From assembly GCA_000711775.1 (NCBI GenBank), contig ARYC01018366.1:1-64000 (forward strand): 64,000 bases of DNA. Direction: 5' to 3'. Shown here piece by piece: positions 36,207-48,725 of this stretch. The first letter of the stretch is position 1; the number at the start of each line of letters is the position of its first letter. The position numbers and the translations under genes are program-made. Under the pieces are notes generated by a model. It saw only the letters and a list, made by a program, of their open reading frames with translations, was not told the DNA's origin and searched no databases. Origin of the DNA: Oxytricha trifallax (lineage: Eukaryota; Ciliophora; Spirotrichea; Sporadotrichida; Oxytrichidae).

Positions 36207-38968
36207 TTTCTTCTTCGTCAATATACACAATGCTTAGATTCTTGTAGTATTTCATCACTTCTAAGAGTTCTTCCTTATTAGTTTTCAAGGACTATTATGT
36301 ATTTATAAGTATTTCAATTTAAGCATGTAAAAAGAGAATCAAAAAAGGTTTTAAAACCAAGTTCTCTTTATGGTATTAATGTAAATTTAATCTATAATAG
36401 AAGTGACTCTTTTGGATACGCTTGAGAATTTCATCTGTCTTCATTTGATTTTCTCCTCCTTCATTAATAACTGTTCTCACTGCATTAATTATTTGAGTCA
36501 TCCTGTCACTGTACTTTTCATCCCTGACTATCATAAAGTAATTTAGAAATTTATTTAGATCGAATAATATTTAACTTACAAACTTTCTTTATCTAATTAG
36601 TAGATTCAGCCTTCATGCTTCTCAAGCTTCTAATTGAGAAATCCATTAGCTTAAGAGCTTCGTCTACATCTCCTTGTTCGACTTAATTTCTGAATGAAAG
36701 CTTAGCCATTGCTTGAGCAAGTCTGATGATACCTAGCAAAGTTCTAGGGGTGACATAAAAAATTTAAAGATTAAAGTATTTTAAATAAACTTAACTTTTT
36801 GAAGTTTACATGTAAGATTGTTCATCAAGTCCGTCTCTCTAAATCTTTCTCTTTTCAACGTACTTTGCGACAATATAAACTTTAAAAAAAAGGAATTATT
36901 TATTCTTAAGTTTAATTCATATTTAGTTATGGAGTTCATGTGGAATAACTGGTTGGAATTATTAGGCTTTAGCAATAAATGCTCTCATAACCTCAGCATC
37001 AATTTGGAAATAATTTTCTCTAACTGGTGCTTTCAATGTTCTATGAACTGTGGCTACATGACGAGCTAAGGCTTAATCATTTTGTTCATTTATTTAATCA
37101 AGAAGCAAGAATAATAGATCAAATCTTGAAAGCAGAGCAGCAGGTAAATTGATGTTCTCGTGAGGCTTCAACTTTTAATTATATCTACCGTAGAGTGGAT
37201 TAGCAGCAGCTAGAATTGAAGTTCTGGCATTGAGGGAAGTTGTGATACCTGCCTTTGCAATACTGACAGTTTGTTGTTCCATAACTTCGTGAATATTTGT
37301 TCTGTCTCTTTCATCCATCTTATCGAACTCATCAATACAACATATACCTGTATCTGAAAGAACTAAGGCACCACCTTCAAGAACAAGTTCTTTAGTGATT
37401 GTATCTCTTGTAACTGCAGCAGTAAGACCTACTCCTGAAGAACCTTTACCAGTTGTGTAGATACCTCTAGGAGCAAATGTGGCAATATGCTTTAAAAGCT
37501 GTGATTTTGCAACACCTGGATCCCCCATCAACAATACATTGATTGTTCCTCTAATCTTCATTCCATCAACCATTTCTTTTGTGACTCCTCCTACCATAAG
37601 CAAAAGTAATGCTCTCTTGACTTCATCCATACCAAAGATTTCTGGACAAATTGACTCTGCTAATCTAGTGTACACTAAGTAGTCTGTTTCAGATGAAGCT
37701 CTTAAGTTGTCTACCTTTTCAAGATTTTCAGCAGAGAGGAAACTTTCTTTGAAGTTTTACTTACAATTAAAGTCAAAAGTTAAAATCCTGTATACAATTA
37801 TATCCTTACTGACATTGAAGCATTCTAAGTAAGTGTCGTGAGCAAGACCTGCTCTCATTGCAGCAAATCCTTGGAATGGTGCTGGTAGGTAAACTCCTGT
37901 AATTGTTACAATATCTCCGGGACCGCATCTTCTTGTGTTAATTCCTTTAGCAACGCATTTCATGGATCTTGGTACATGACCGATAGGAACTTGCTCACTA
38001 GGTTCTTGAATTTTGATTTCTTAGAAACTCACAAACTTTGAGCTCTTAACTTGCATCATAAGCTGACCTTTGGTTTAGTTGGTTCTGCATTTCTTTGAAT
38101 CGCATTCAACTTTAGGAGTAAACTCTCTAGTGTTGACAATTTGATAAACTTCATAACCGCAAACATCGCAAGCATAGACTGCAACTTAGATGCATGGTCT
38201 CACATCAGATACTCTAGTAACTATACCTCTGCAAGTAACTAGTGTTCCAATTTAATTAGATCTAATATCTCTCATTCTCTGTACTGCTTTCTTAGCGTTT
38301 TATCCATTAATTATGAAAACCTGATAAGATCTCTCAAGTTCTGGGGGTAATTGCATTTTAGCATCAATCATGTTTGCGTTTCCTCCAAGAGAAGTAGTTT
38401 AATTCTGTTAGTATTGTTGTAAGTTTAGCTTTCTCTGATTCATAATAATTTCAAATGTGCTCATATCCTCTTCTCTGAAATTCACACTTGGTGCTGGCAT
38501 GATTTAATCAATGACTCCTGAAAACAAGGACACATATCTCATTGTATTCATCTTAATTCTGTCAACGAATACTCCATCTCTCTGGTTACTGAACAAAAGT
38601 TATTAAAATTAATAAGGAAGAAATTAAACAATAAATCTAATTAATTATTTTTAATTGTAAAAAAAAATGCTTCCTTAAAATGATAAATTTACTTGAAATA
38701 CTCTGAAAGATCATCAATTTCAATATTGACATAGTTTGACTCTCTGTTTGCAATTTTTTGCTAAATTAATGATTAAAACTATTGATTAATTACCAATTGG
38801 ATCATGTACTTAAGTTTTCCATGCAGAGCATCTTCAACCAAAGTGGGCTCTTGGTAAGCTGAGAGGAATTCGAGGCATTTCACTATTACTATTTAAAAAA
38901 TTGGTAGAGTTACCTTTTTCAGCCTCGTAGTCAGGCATGTAAAGTTGCTTAGGTAGATTGAGTTGCAT
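36190..38968 (-). CDS. MCM7: MCM7, replicative helicase subunit
   Basis: Start [18 protein letters not shown]. Landmarks in order: [31 protein letters not shown] with the zinc-binding Cys set ([15 protein letters not shown]), [16 protein letters not shown], then the AAA+ core with Walker [12 protein letters not shown], Walker [15 protein letters not shown], sensor [12 protein letters not shown], Arg finger [13 protein letters not shown], and the C-terminal winged-helix tail ending EEENVVFL. The detail (TYLECF, SFQEIKIQEP) places it with MCM7. It is one of six subunits of the MCM2-7 ring that unwinds DNA at replication forks. Introns are GT-AG (for example 38598-38693 and 36550-36599), plus one pointer-flanked IES at 36759-36815. 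All catalytic residues seen; probably functional. Confidence 0.95.
36756..36815. other. In-frame IES with TTA/TAA pointer in MCM7
   Basis: TAA (plus strand) occurs at 36756-36758 and 36813-36815. Removing 57 bp joins [16 protein letters not shown], which aligns without a gap to other MCM7 proteins; keeping it would insert 19 residues without any TGA. Borders lack GT-AG. Confidence 0.7.
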
Positions 38969-39039
38969 TTATTTTTCCGCAATTTCTTTATTAATATATT
39001 TACAATCTACCGCTGAAATACTTAAACAAATTCAAACAA

Positions 39040-40254
39040 ACAAAGCTTTATTAATCTTAAATTTACTGCAAATCTTTTGATGTTGCTCCCACTGCTTTCG
39101 CGTATTCAAACAGTTCATGCGAGTTGTTGTTTGCAAACAACACTAGTTAAAGAATAAGAATATCTTGAAATGCTTACAAGTGTCATCTACACAGAGGATG
39201 ATATTGTGCTTGCGCTTTGAGAATTCTTTCAAGTGCTTCATTAGTGAGATCACACTGCATGTGTTTGTGCATGCGTTACTAGTAAGGCAGAATTCAACTG
39301 GAATATTCTATTCGACAATTCGATCGTATTCTTCATTGGTCTATACAAAGTGTTAAAACTTTAATAATTAAAGATACCATATGATAGCAGTGTCCAAGTC
39401 TATTTGGTTTAAAGTTAATCATGTCACTATTTTCATTCATTTAAGATTCTGTTTCTCCACAGTGCAAGGTTATCTTTAAACCTGCTTCTTTAGCTCTCTC
39501 TAAATCAATCTTATAATCATCAAAGCTTCCCACTCTTGGATCCCCGCTTAATTCGATTCCAACAACATACTTGTTTAAATTATAATAACTAAATTTTTGT
39601 GTTTCTTTCCTCTTTGAATTTAATCGCTAAGTCAATCAACCCTTTTGACCTCTCTTCGTTGTACTGTGGTATTCTCTATAAACTTAGCAGCAGTCTAACT
39701 CTTATATCTCCATTAAATTCTTCTTCACCATCTTTTATTGCTTGAATTACATTTTGCACGTATTTCTCTGCACTCTCTAAGTTGCCCTCGCTATCTTTAA
39801 ATTCCTTTGGAGTCGTCCTTAATTCCAAATACCTCACATTATGCTTCATGCTATCCTGTATAATTTCTCGCACTACTCTGTACATAATCTCATTCGATGT
39901 GACTACTTAGGAGACACACTTAAAGATTTCAAAGCCCATTTACAGATTAATGTTGTAGAAATCTATGTGCTCAATTGATACACCTTTTTTCTCGCATAAT
40001 TCCATAAAAGTCTCTGCTCTCAAAGACCCACTGATATGATTATGCAATTCTATCTTGGGTAATTAGTGACAATCTTAGAATAATTATTGAATTTATTTCA
40101 CATCAAGGCCTTATTCTTTCAGTTGACTAGAAGCATCTTAAGATTTTTATGTTTTAGACTTGTTTTATTCTAGCATTCTCTATTCTGCTTCTAGTTAGAC
40201 TTGACGTTTAAACTCTTCAAGGTCAGCATCGAAATCTTACTCAAATCTTTCCAT
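39040..40254 (-). CDS. ADAL: Adenosine deaminase-like protein (ADAL/MAPDA type)
   Basis: Starts MERFEQDFDADLEEFKRQ at 40254 with a charged N-terminal extension. The enzyme core follows: LPKIELHNHISGSLRAETF (metal-binding HxH), NVRYLELRTTPKEF, GIELSGDPRVGSF, GLKITLHCGET (catalytic Glu), RLGHCYHM, CLTSNACTNT and CVDDT. These are the ADA superfamily motifs in the spacing of the ADAL/MAPDA branch, which deaminates N6-methyl-AMP and related nucleotides in cytosolic purine salvage. The last motif is DDT where most members have DDP. GT-AG introns split it (near 39580 and 39140-39175). The exact C-terminus after NNNSHELFEYAKAVGATSKD is uncertain; the ATG of MCM7 is only about 70 bp further on. Confidence 0.9.
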
Positions 40255-40403
40255 TTTGTATTAAATCTGTATATTTCTATTTTTAATTGCAATATTAAAA
40301 GTAAATATTAGCATTTTATTAATAAGAAATTGAACTTAACATTAATTAATTACATTACTTCAATTGATAAACTAATTTATAATTTAATTTGTTTTACAGA
40401 TAA

Positions 40404-43400
40404 TCATTCCTCTTCGTCATCAAGTTTATCAAATTCATTTAGAGCATTTTCTAATTATTACCCTAGTGATAAATGATGGTCAGTATTGCTTTAAACATTA
40501 ATAAACCTTTTGTAAAAATATATAAATAAGATAAATTAATATATGACAGGTTTATGTTGTTCATTATGATTGAAGTTATGATTGACGAGTTACTAAGAAG
40601 TTGTGGAATTTATTCCCTATCCACTGATAATTTAAGTTCTTGCTAGGTTTTGAGACATGTCAGTTTAGAAGTGATGGTTTAAGTGTGGCATTCCAAAACC
40701 AGGTATATTTTGGCCATTATATGGACTATAGAAGTAAAATTTATTAATAAAAATAAAAATTATCAAGTTGTTGGTAGAAAACTAGTTGTGTGTGAAGCCT
40801 TATTAAGGCATGTGATTCCCTGTCTAGTATTAGTATGGGTATACATTTTAATTTATTTGAAAATTATTCATATTTGGAGTGGAAGTGAAGGGGAACAATT
40901 AATCACTGTGATGTCTTATCTATTAAGTTGAACTCATATTTGGGTATTGCTAGTATTAAGGTGTGTTTTATATAGGAGCTTGGTTAATGAAAGGATTTCC
41001 GTACATTGGTGGATAGGGTATATTAGTTTAGTATTAAAATAATTGTTACTACTGCTGCTGCTACTATTGCTATATTTATAAATAGTAGGTATTATACTGC
41101 TCTGGAGTCATTGGAATTTATTAGAGCCCACTATTGAAATTTTGATAGTTTCCATAACAAGTTTATTAAGGAGTTGCTTAATTATTGAAATGGCAATTGC
41201 AATGAGCATGGCATTCTGAAGTTATTTATTATTAAGTCTGCTTAGCTTTATTGTTTGATTTTTCTCTAGATTTTTTAACTTAACTTTTAGGTTTATTTCT
41301 GCTTTAAACTTCTTTTTAATTTCCTTTTTCATTTATTTCTTAATCGAACAAAATCCTTGAAGATTTTAATTCTTATTATTGTTAAAAAAGGAAAATTAAA
41401 AAAGATTGTATGTTAATTATAGAAGATAAAATACTTAGCCTGTTATTTTTGCTGGTAGTAGACTTTAAAAATTAAATTCTATGATAGAGATATTATAAAA
41501 ACATATTATCCTTAAGTCATACCAAATGAAAAATCATCGCGTATATATATATACTGTTTGACTTATCATTAATTCGTTTATTGAATAATCATTCTTATTT
41601 GATAATTGGAGAAAAAAAAAATATCTGATTTCGTTATTTGAAGATTAAATGTGAGATTATTAATTTAGAATTATATTAAGAATACTGAAAACCATTCTAT
41701 AATAAACTATTTTTCAGTTCACTAGTTGGACTTTAAACTACAGATTGCTTCTAGCTACTTATAATTTATTTTTAAAGGGAATTTTTGATGCTACTATTAG
41801 TGTTGTAACTCTTCCTGAGAGTAGAATTTTTATTCGATTCATCTTAAAACTCAATTCTTTCCCTATCAGTGATCGAAATATTGTTTATAGTGAGAAATTA
41901 TGACATATTTTTAGCTGGTTTGTTCTTTGGAGTCCCTCTTTGTTATTTTTGATTATCTATTTCTTGAATTTTACATATAAACTTAAAATATAGTAATAAA
42001 TTATACACCTTGTTTCCTTCATGAGATTTTTAAATTTAGCTTAAATCAAACTCTCATCAACTTAGTCATTTCTTTAAAGTTATTTAAACGGTTCATCAAT
42101 TGAATTTTCATTTTTTAATTCTAATTTTGAAGAAGGTTTTCTTTTTAAGAGTCTTGATTTTGAACTATCAATATTTTCTTTGTCTTAAGTTTAGGTTATA
42201 TTCTAGCTTACAGGTTCAGATTAATGCTAAATTTAATCTTCATATTTAGAGTTTTGTTTATTAATGTCAAGGTGAATTCGCTAATTTTCTATTTTATCAT
42301 CGACTTGATGAGATGTATTAATCAGTTAACTTTCAGTCAAAACTTCTGGAGGTTAATTTGGTAGATAAATAATACATTCAAACTCCCCAGCTTTCTTTTT
42401 CTATTTCTTACTAAAATTTATGGAAATGCTAGGAGCTTATTGATTTTAGAGTTAAGACTATGAAGTTGGGTTATTGGGAAATATTTTACTCTTTCTAACT
42501 TAATTTTAGGTTTTCTATTTCCCAGTCCCAGATTACCTTCTCTTTTAGAACATAGTACTTAAAGTAGGTTTTTCTTTTATTGGGGAAGTTGCAGCTAAAT
42601 TACTAATTGTTTGAGATACCTAGGCTTATTTTGAAGAATTTTGCTTCTTTAAATTAAGTTTTGTCAATTCACTTGTCTCATTAAGCTTTTTCTTCTGACC
42701 AATCATATTTTATGAATAATTTGCTATATCAATGTGAGAGTTTCTCCCTTGTTTCATATTTATATATTTTGAAGAATCGTCATCTTTTTCTTTTCTATCT
42801 ATTTTTTGGCTGTTCAGATACTTCTTAAAGTGGTCCTTTATGTTTACTTACTTAATTGGATTTTTGTGAGTCTCCTCTGTTTATATTTTGGACAGCTTTA
42901 AATGGTTTGATGTTGATTAAAAAGGAAGTTTTTTATTTTTAACTATTGATTCTCCTGCTTATTTCAAAGAAACATTTTAGTTAATGACATCATTTTTTGT
43001 TAAGACAATATCGTCTTTCTTAGAAATTTCTACTTTCATTTTATCTGTAATATTCTTGATTTTATCTTTTACAGAAGTAACATTGTTCCTTGGAGATTTT
43101 GGGTATATGTTCTCATTATTATGTTTTTAAGCTAAGTTACAATCTTCATTTAATGTGACTAAATTGTGATTTTAAATAGGTAAGTTGCTCTAATCTTTTT
43201 AATTTTAGTTCTCTATAAGTTACAGTCTATAATTGGAATTAATTGGCTGATTAGTAGTCCCTTAAAAAGTTAATTATCTTTTTCTTTGTATATGATTGGT
43301 TCTTGGTTCCTAAATTTACTCAGAAAAGGTATTATCCTAGTTTTGAACAAGAATTGGAGTTTAAGAATGTCCTCTGTTCACTGAGTCTAAACGGTCATGA

Positions 43401-46066
43401 CTGGTTTGCAAAATACTTCGATTAACTCTCACGTAATCTCTGTTTTTTATCTTATCAATTTAGTCAAATAAACTACTTGCTTTATCTCCTAAAATTCTTT
43501 CTAAACTTTCATTTCTGAAATTGCTATTTTGTCTTTAATCTAAATGAGAATTGTCATAAGTTCTGACTTCATTGAATTAGAATTTATTTGTTCTTTGTGA
43601 AATTTGCTGAATATCATTCAGATTACCCGAAACGGGTTAATCATCTTGATAAGTATTTAGCTAATATTAAAGTCTTTACTGGCCAGATCTTTAATTTAAA
43701 TCGTTTCTCAATGGCGGAGCTGCTGAAAATAGGTATTAAACTTTTTAAGTGTTATGTAATGCTTGAGAGATAGGCAGATGAAAACTCTACCCTATATTGA
43801 AAGAGCTCTGCTCCAAATTGTTAAAAAAGAAATGGGATAAATAATAAATTTTAATCTAAAATTAATTATAGCTCCTATTGCCTAGGAATAATTAATTATT
43901 TCAAAATCCTCTTCTTCATTAGAATGAACAAAATCACTTTGGAGTTATTTTGCGAAGTCATTTTTTATAGAATTCTATTATGTGACATAGTTGGAATTTG
44001 AGAATCCTCCTCCATTTTTCGCTATTGACTCTCTCAGGCATACTTATGGTGAATTCTAGGTATGATATTATGAACTTTAGTTTACTTTATTAAAAGCTTT
44101 TTTAGCTTAAGAAATGTTTGAACTTTGATTTTTGACTCCTTACTTGGGCTATTTGTAATTAGTTTCTATGTTTTGAGAGGGACCTTTGAATTATACCATA
44201 AACTAATTCATTTATGCAAACATTTTATTGCCTCTATCTGGCTAAACTAATCGTTACCTTTCACTCATACTTCCTTTCTAATTGTTTTAACTTTCTCTGA
44301 TACCTCCAAACAACCCCATAGCTTTCATAGGGCTTGAATCTCTCACAGTGTTAATGTGTATAGGCTTGACTATTTAATGAGCTGATTAGTGATTAGAATT
44401 CATTTATTTTCTGCTATTTTGTGATTATATTGGCCTCTATCTCTGAGTTCCCTTCTTTGGAGGACTGCACTTTGTAGGTTAAAATAAGATACTTTATAAA
44501 ACAAAGCAATGTGTGGTTCTTATGATAACTCTGTATTTTATTGCGACATTAACTGAGTTGGTAAATTCAAATGCTCATTAGGTATCTCAAGAAAAGATTG
44601 TTCGGATACACCTCCATCAAATGAATTTTATTCCCCTTATACCATTGATGCTTTTTAATTTGTTTACCTCTTTTTTTGCAGGTTAACTCCAAGGTTCATC
44701 TTTTTATCATGAAATAAGTTTGCACTGCTCTTAGACATTAAAATATATTAAATAAGTTATGAATATTTCCATTCTTCTTGAATGAAATTGATTATCTTCA
44801 ATTGTCATATCTATGCTGTGATTTATTCCAGTCATTGTTGCCAAAAATTGTATTCCTCATGTACAAGAGATTTAAAGTATAATTTAAAATAATAGATAAT
44901 TAATCTTATTTCAATGAACGTCAATCAAATTAGACTTAAAATATACTTAAAATCTAGTCTACCATTTCCTTAATATAAACATTATTTAAACACCTTTTTA
45001 CTCTGCTTATTATGAATACATTATTATTAGAAATAATTAATAAAAATATTTATTTGATAATCCTTTCAAGAATGCCCTACTTTAATTAATAAATTTAAAT
45101 TTTCCCTTAAATTACCTCTTCTTAGTTATAATAAAATATTATATCCATGCTTTGCATAGTCTCTTTTTTCGTATTATCTGTGACTATGTGTGGGTCTTAT
45201 AACTAAAATGGATTCTGACTTAATTTCATTCTTTGAGTCACTTATTAATGAGCTTCCTAAGTTCTCAATTATATGAATCCCTAACTTTCATTTAGATTGC
45301 TTTTGTTCAACCTCGAAAAGTGGTCTTAAAATTAATAGTCGTGGTTATTCTGTAAAAGTAAAAAAAATATACTAAAAAGATTAAAATATGATAAATTTAT
45401 TGATTACTGATGGTATCTGCTCTCATTCTACTTTCCTTTCGATTAAATCTCTCACTTTGCAAACTTTTCAAAGTTCTGACTGACCTTTATGAAGCCAACA
45501 AATAGTCATGCTGGTCGTCATCGATTGTCTACTCGCACGATGAGGTTTAAATTACTATTGCTAATTTCACATCTTAATCTTTGCTATTATTCGTAAACTG
45601 ATTGCTCTAAGTTGATACAGCATGGGTAGATTTAATGTAAAAATTAAATATTTAAGGAAAGTATAAACAGTTTTCACATAATTAGAAATAAATAAGTAGG
45701 CTATAGATCACCTTCATAAATTTAACTGTCATATGACTTTTAATGATCGATCTGTAGTTATTTAAATTTCTTCCTTGGGTTTATAATTTTAAGTAAATTT
45801 ATAAAGAATTCATTTTATGATAGTGGAGGCATATTCTAATTCAAATTTATCTAAGAGTCATTAGTCAATATAAAAAATAATGATATTATAAGTAAATTTT
45901 TTAATCTATTTAATAAAATTGTTTCCATATTAGTTCTTGCTGATTAAATAATATCTTTTGAAGAAGATTTCAAAGAAGGAGGCTTTAATGATCTTTGAAT
46001 TTGATGGAATTAGCGGTCTCTTTCTGATTAAGCAAATAAAATACTCCTCTATTCTTTGATGTTCAT
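40404..46066 (-). CDS. Very large Gln/Asn-rich, prion-like protein
   Basis: 5-prime segment MNIKEQRSILFAQSERDRQF (46066-45928), then after gaps RKKFKQLQIDHQKSYDSQ (about 45780), QTIDDDQHDYLLASQRSVRT (about 45530), KSESILVI (about 45210), GGVSEQSFLEIPNEHLNL (about 44600), a long open stretch 43600-42100 (NINKQNS-like, KTQNQVRKSKIFPNNPTS), 42060-41690 (NNISITDRERIEFQDES), 41380-40790 (poly-Gln PMTPEQYNTYYLQIQ followed by ten Gln, then MYGNPFINQAP, YPYQYQTGNHMPQQGF), 40725-40550 and the acidic C-terminus ALNEFDKLDDEEE, TGA at 40404. Most Gln are TAA/TAG. No enzyme domain. Treating all pieces as one gene is inferred from strand, continuity and composition; it could be two. The first segment is duplicated at 52.1 kb. 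Confidence 0.55.
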
Positions 46067-46294
46067 TTTAGACTTATTATACTAATTTAAATATTTCAAT
46101 TTTACTATTTTTAACAACTCATTTTAATCACTATTATATTGATTTGTAAAAATTTGTTTAATATAGAAAAATTCATTGAAAGTTAAAATTGAAGGGAAAA
46201 TTGGTTGAGATAAATTTGATTAAATTCCTAATTTTTTTAAAAAATTACTTAAAAAATATTTACTCCTATTTACTACTCATAATTAGGTAATAAA
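45928..46294 (-). repeat. Duplicated 5-prime segment of the Q-rich gene, copy 1
   Basis: Near-identical to 52071-52434 in the same orientation: the first coding segment (46066-45928) plus about 230 bp of upstream DNA. Weaker similarity continues to about 46350, where the other copy runs into the last exon of the SET-domain gene, so a decayed fragment of that exon seems to be present here. Confidence 0.8.
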
Positions 46295-46299
46295 TGTAA

Positions 46300-47234
46300 A
46301 AAATATCTTAGACTATTTGAAATCAGTAAAATCTTATACCTATTAACTTATTTGTAATATTTCTTCTCATTAAAAACCCACGTTAAAAATTGTAGAATAT
46401 AATTGGAGTAGTATTTGGATGCCAGTTTTATGAGAGATTAATATATACTTAGTGAATATTAGATTATTCTTATAATATCATTTTTATTTATTTATAAATA
46501 AAAAAACAAAACTCTCAGTAGTGTCATAGTTAAATCATAATAAAACCGTACTTTTTTTAAGTGTTAAAATAATCTATATCGGATCACTAATTTCTAAAGA
46601 TGCAAAAATATAATGAATAAACATATTATTTTGCTGATGTTATATTACTTTTAAAAGACTATAAAGCACAATCGATAAATTGTTTAGGTTTCATGCATAA
46701 ATTAAATAATGTATTGCAGAAATTATATAGATTTAATTTATTCATAGTAACTTAGAGCCAGAGAATATCATAATTAACATTAAACTTCTAAGAATTTATT
46801 TCATTGAAATCAAAATTAAAAATTAAGTAAAATTTTGCTTGAGATTATAGATTGACTATTCTGGATATTTATAGAGGAGGAGATTTAAAATTGATGACAT
46901 GACATGGTGAATCTTGATAATAGCAGAAATAATTAAATTAAGATAAATGCCTAGGGAAATTTAATATTAAAAAAGAGAAATATGCATAGTAATAAATAAA
47001 TCAAAACTTATTTGTATAAGATTCTTGAATTTCTAATAGAACTCGCATATTAAATTATCTTCAAGATAAGATAAAATTTATTTACAAATAAAAAAATCTA
47101 GCAGCAAATTAGAAATATTAAACCAAAGAATATACATAAGATTTTAAACTTATTTTAATGTGAAATATTTCAAAAATCGCTTATATTGCTCACTAAAATT
47201 ATTAATCAACAACCCTCCATAGGTCCTATTATAC
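46300..47234. other. AT-rich noncoding stretch, probably partly TBE-derived
   Basis: About 930 bp, very AT-rich, ending in a TBE terminal repeat at 47310. No TBE gene is recognisable, and no host coding segment is seen apart from possible remnants of the SET-gene 3-prime exon near 46300-46450. Confidence 0.4.
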
Positions 47235-47310
47235 TCTAATAAATATGAATTAATAGACTATTTTTATCAATTAGAAGTTCAATCAAACTGCTTTGGACTT
47301 TGGAGTTTTG
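47235..47310 (-). mobile_element. Decayed TBE terminal repeat (right end)
   Basis: Read on the minus strand it begins CAAAACTCCAAAGTCC, then CAAAGCAGTTTGATTGA and ATTGATAA...TAGTCTATTA, matching the TBE end at 1513 over about 75 bp with substitutions. ATT follows at 47311-47313, compatible with an ANT target. The interior would lie to the left. Confidence 0.65.
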
Positions 47311-47565
47311 ATTTAACTTAATTCAATTAAATTTATGACAGTATCAACATTAGATTCAAGTTTTAATGTACTTATTACTTTAATCTTAAGTATTTGAACT
47401 GAGAAGTTTTCTAATAGCATAATAATTTCTTGGTTGTAGGAGTACTTTTCCTTGACTATTTATAAGAATTTAATTTATTGTAAAATTCTTATTTAACGAG
47501 AATTATAATATTTGAATTAACCTTAACAGAATTGGTCATAATTTTATTTAAAATATTTTAATATT

Positions 47566-48718
47566 ATGTCTGATAAAACAACAGATATTGCCGTAGCAGG
47601 CACTACCAGTGGAGTTTAGATTGCAGTTGGAATTGGTTTAATGACGCTTGGACCACCTGGAGTGATAGCTGGTGGAATATTGATAGGAGGAGGTAAACTC
47701 ATGATTAAATAGAATTGAGAATGGGGATATTTATAAATAATCAAGAATACATTTTTCAAGGCGTTATATTGAAATGTTTACCCCAATTATTATATCTATT
47801 AGCTCGATTAATTTCCAAGTAAATAAACAAATCAGGGTGAATATTTTATTTTTACGCTAATATAAATAGATTATAACAAGCAATAAGCAAATTTTTGATT
47901 TATAGAAACCCCTAATTTGATTCTTCTAAAAAGTCATGGGTTTTATTGCAGGAGGTGTGAATACAATTCAATAAGGAATTTCTGATAAAGAAGATTTTGA
48001 CTAAGAATAATGGGCCGTTGATTCAGGAATCGGAGCTGCAGGTGGAGCAATAACAGGTCCTTTTGCAGCAGGAGGTGCTGCACTTGCAACTGGTTTAAGC
48101 ACTTCAGCAAGAGTAGGTGCCCAAATTGGAGCAGGTGCTCTAGGAGGTTCTGTTGCAGGAGGTACATCGCAAGCATTAGCAAATGCTGCATCTGGAAAAG
48201 AGGCTTTAGATGGTGTAGGCACTGCAGCATTAACAGGAGGACTAGCCGGTGGAATAGGAACTGGGATGGGATAAGCCACAAGTGGAATCGCTGGAGCTTT
48301 GACTAAAGGAGCTAATGAAGTTGGGTAAGAAGTGGGGAGAAATGCAATGATTAGAGTCACTGCATAGACAGTAGGGGGTGCAATAGGAGGAGGAACAAGT
48401 GGGGCAGTCTCTACTTTGGTTAGAAATGCTTTACAAAACGGAGAAATCACAAAAATAGAACTTTATTCTTACCTATCACAGTATTTTAAGGAAGGTATTT
48501 TAAATGAAGAGTTTGATGAACTTTGGGCACTCTTCACAAAATAGGAAATGGTGAAAGGCTAAATCCTGATTCTTAAACAAAATGAGGAATTGAATCTTCC
48601 ATCTCTATTAATAAAATTTAAGGAGCCATTATAAGCTTTGGCGTTAACTATAAATGATCTGACCAGAGGAATGGGACAAGCAATCAAATCCCAAAAAACC
48701 CTTCAGTAGTTTGATTGA
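47566..48718 (+). CDS. Glycine-zipper protein with a TBE-derived C-terminus
   Basis: Starts MSDKTTDIAVAGTTSGVQIA. One IES (pointer GGAGGT, 47689-47694 and 47951-47956) is removed to join IGGG-VNTIQQGISDKEDFD. Then a long Gly/Ala-rich stretch with regular small-residue spacing (AAGGAITGPFAAGGAALATG, GALGGSVAGGTSQALANAAS, GGLAGGIGTGMGQ), typical of glycine-zipper membrane-associating helices, followed by a charged tail (KIELYSYLSQYFKEGILNEE). The last codons, QAIKSQKTLQQFD then TGA, come from a TBE terminal repeat beginning at 48685. About 295 residues. Function unknown; membrane association is inferred from the zipper pattern only. No signal peptide seen. Confidence 0.6.
47689..47956. other. 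IES with pointer GGAGGT
   Basis: GGAGGT is at 47689-47694 and 47951-47956; excision of 262 bp keeps the Gly-rich frame open. The interior is AT-rich and non-coding. Confidence 0.8.
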
Positions 48719-48725
48719 GTTTATT
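48685..48725 (+). mobile_element. TBE terminal repeat (left end), read as coding DNA
   Basis: CAAATCCCAAAAAACCCTTC followed by AGTAGTTTGATTGAG matches the inner end of the TBE at 1513 (reverse strand) closely, and AAT precedes it at 48682-48684. The glycine-zipper frame reads through it and stops at its TGA. Similarity fades after about 40 bp. Confidence 0.7.

Noticed and set aside
40683-40931. Plus-strand frame of 82 residues with hydrophobic character
   Set aside because: It is the shadow of the Q-rich minus-strand gene, whose frame is open here under the ciliate code.
45928-46000. Plus-strand frame ending FEEDFKEGGFNDL as a C-terminal gene fragment
   Set aside because: Differences between the two copies are mostly silent on the minus strand and change residues on the plus strand, so the minus-strand reading (MNIKEQRS...) is the coding one.
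47943-48450. Long minus-strand frames (Leu- or Pro/Ala-rich)
   Set aside because: Mirror images of the Gly/Ala-rich plus-strand gene; the plus-strand frame continues across the pointer-flanked IES.
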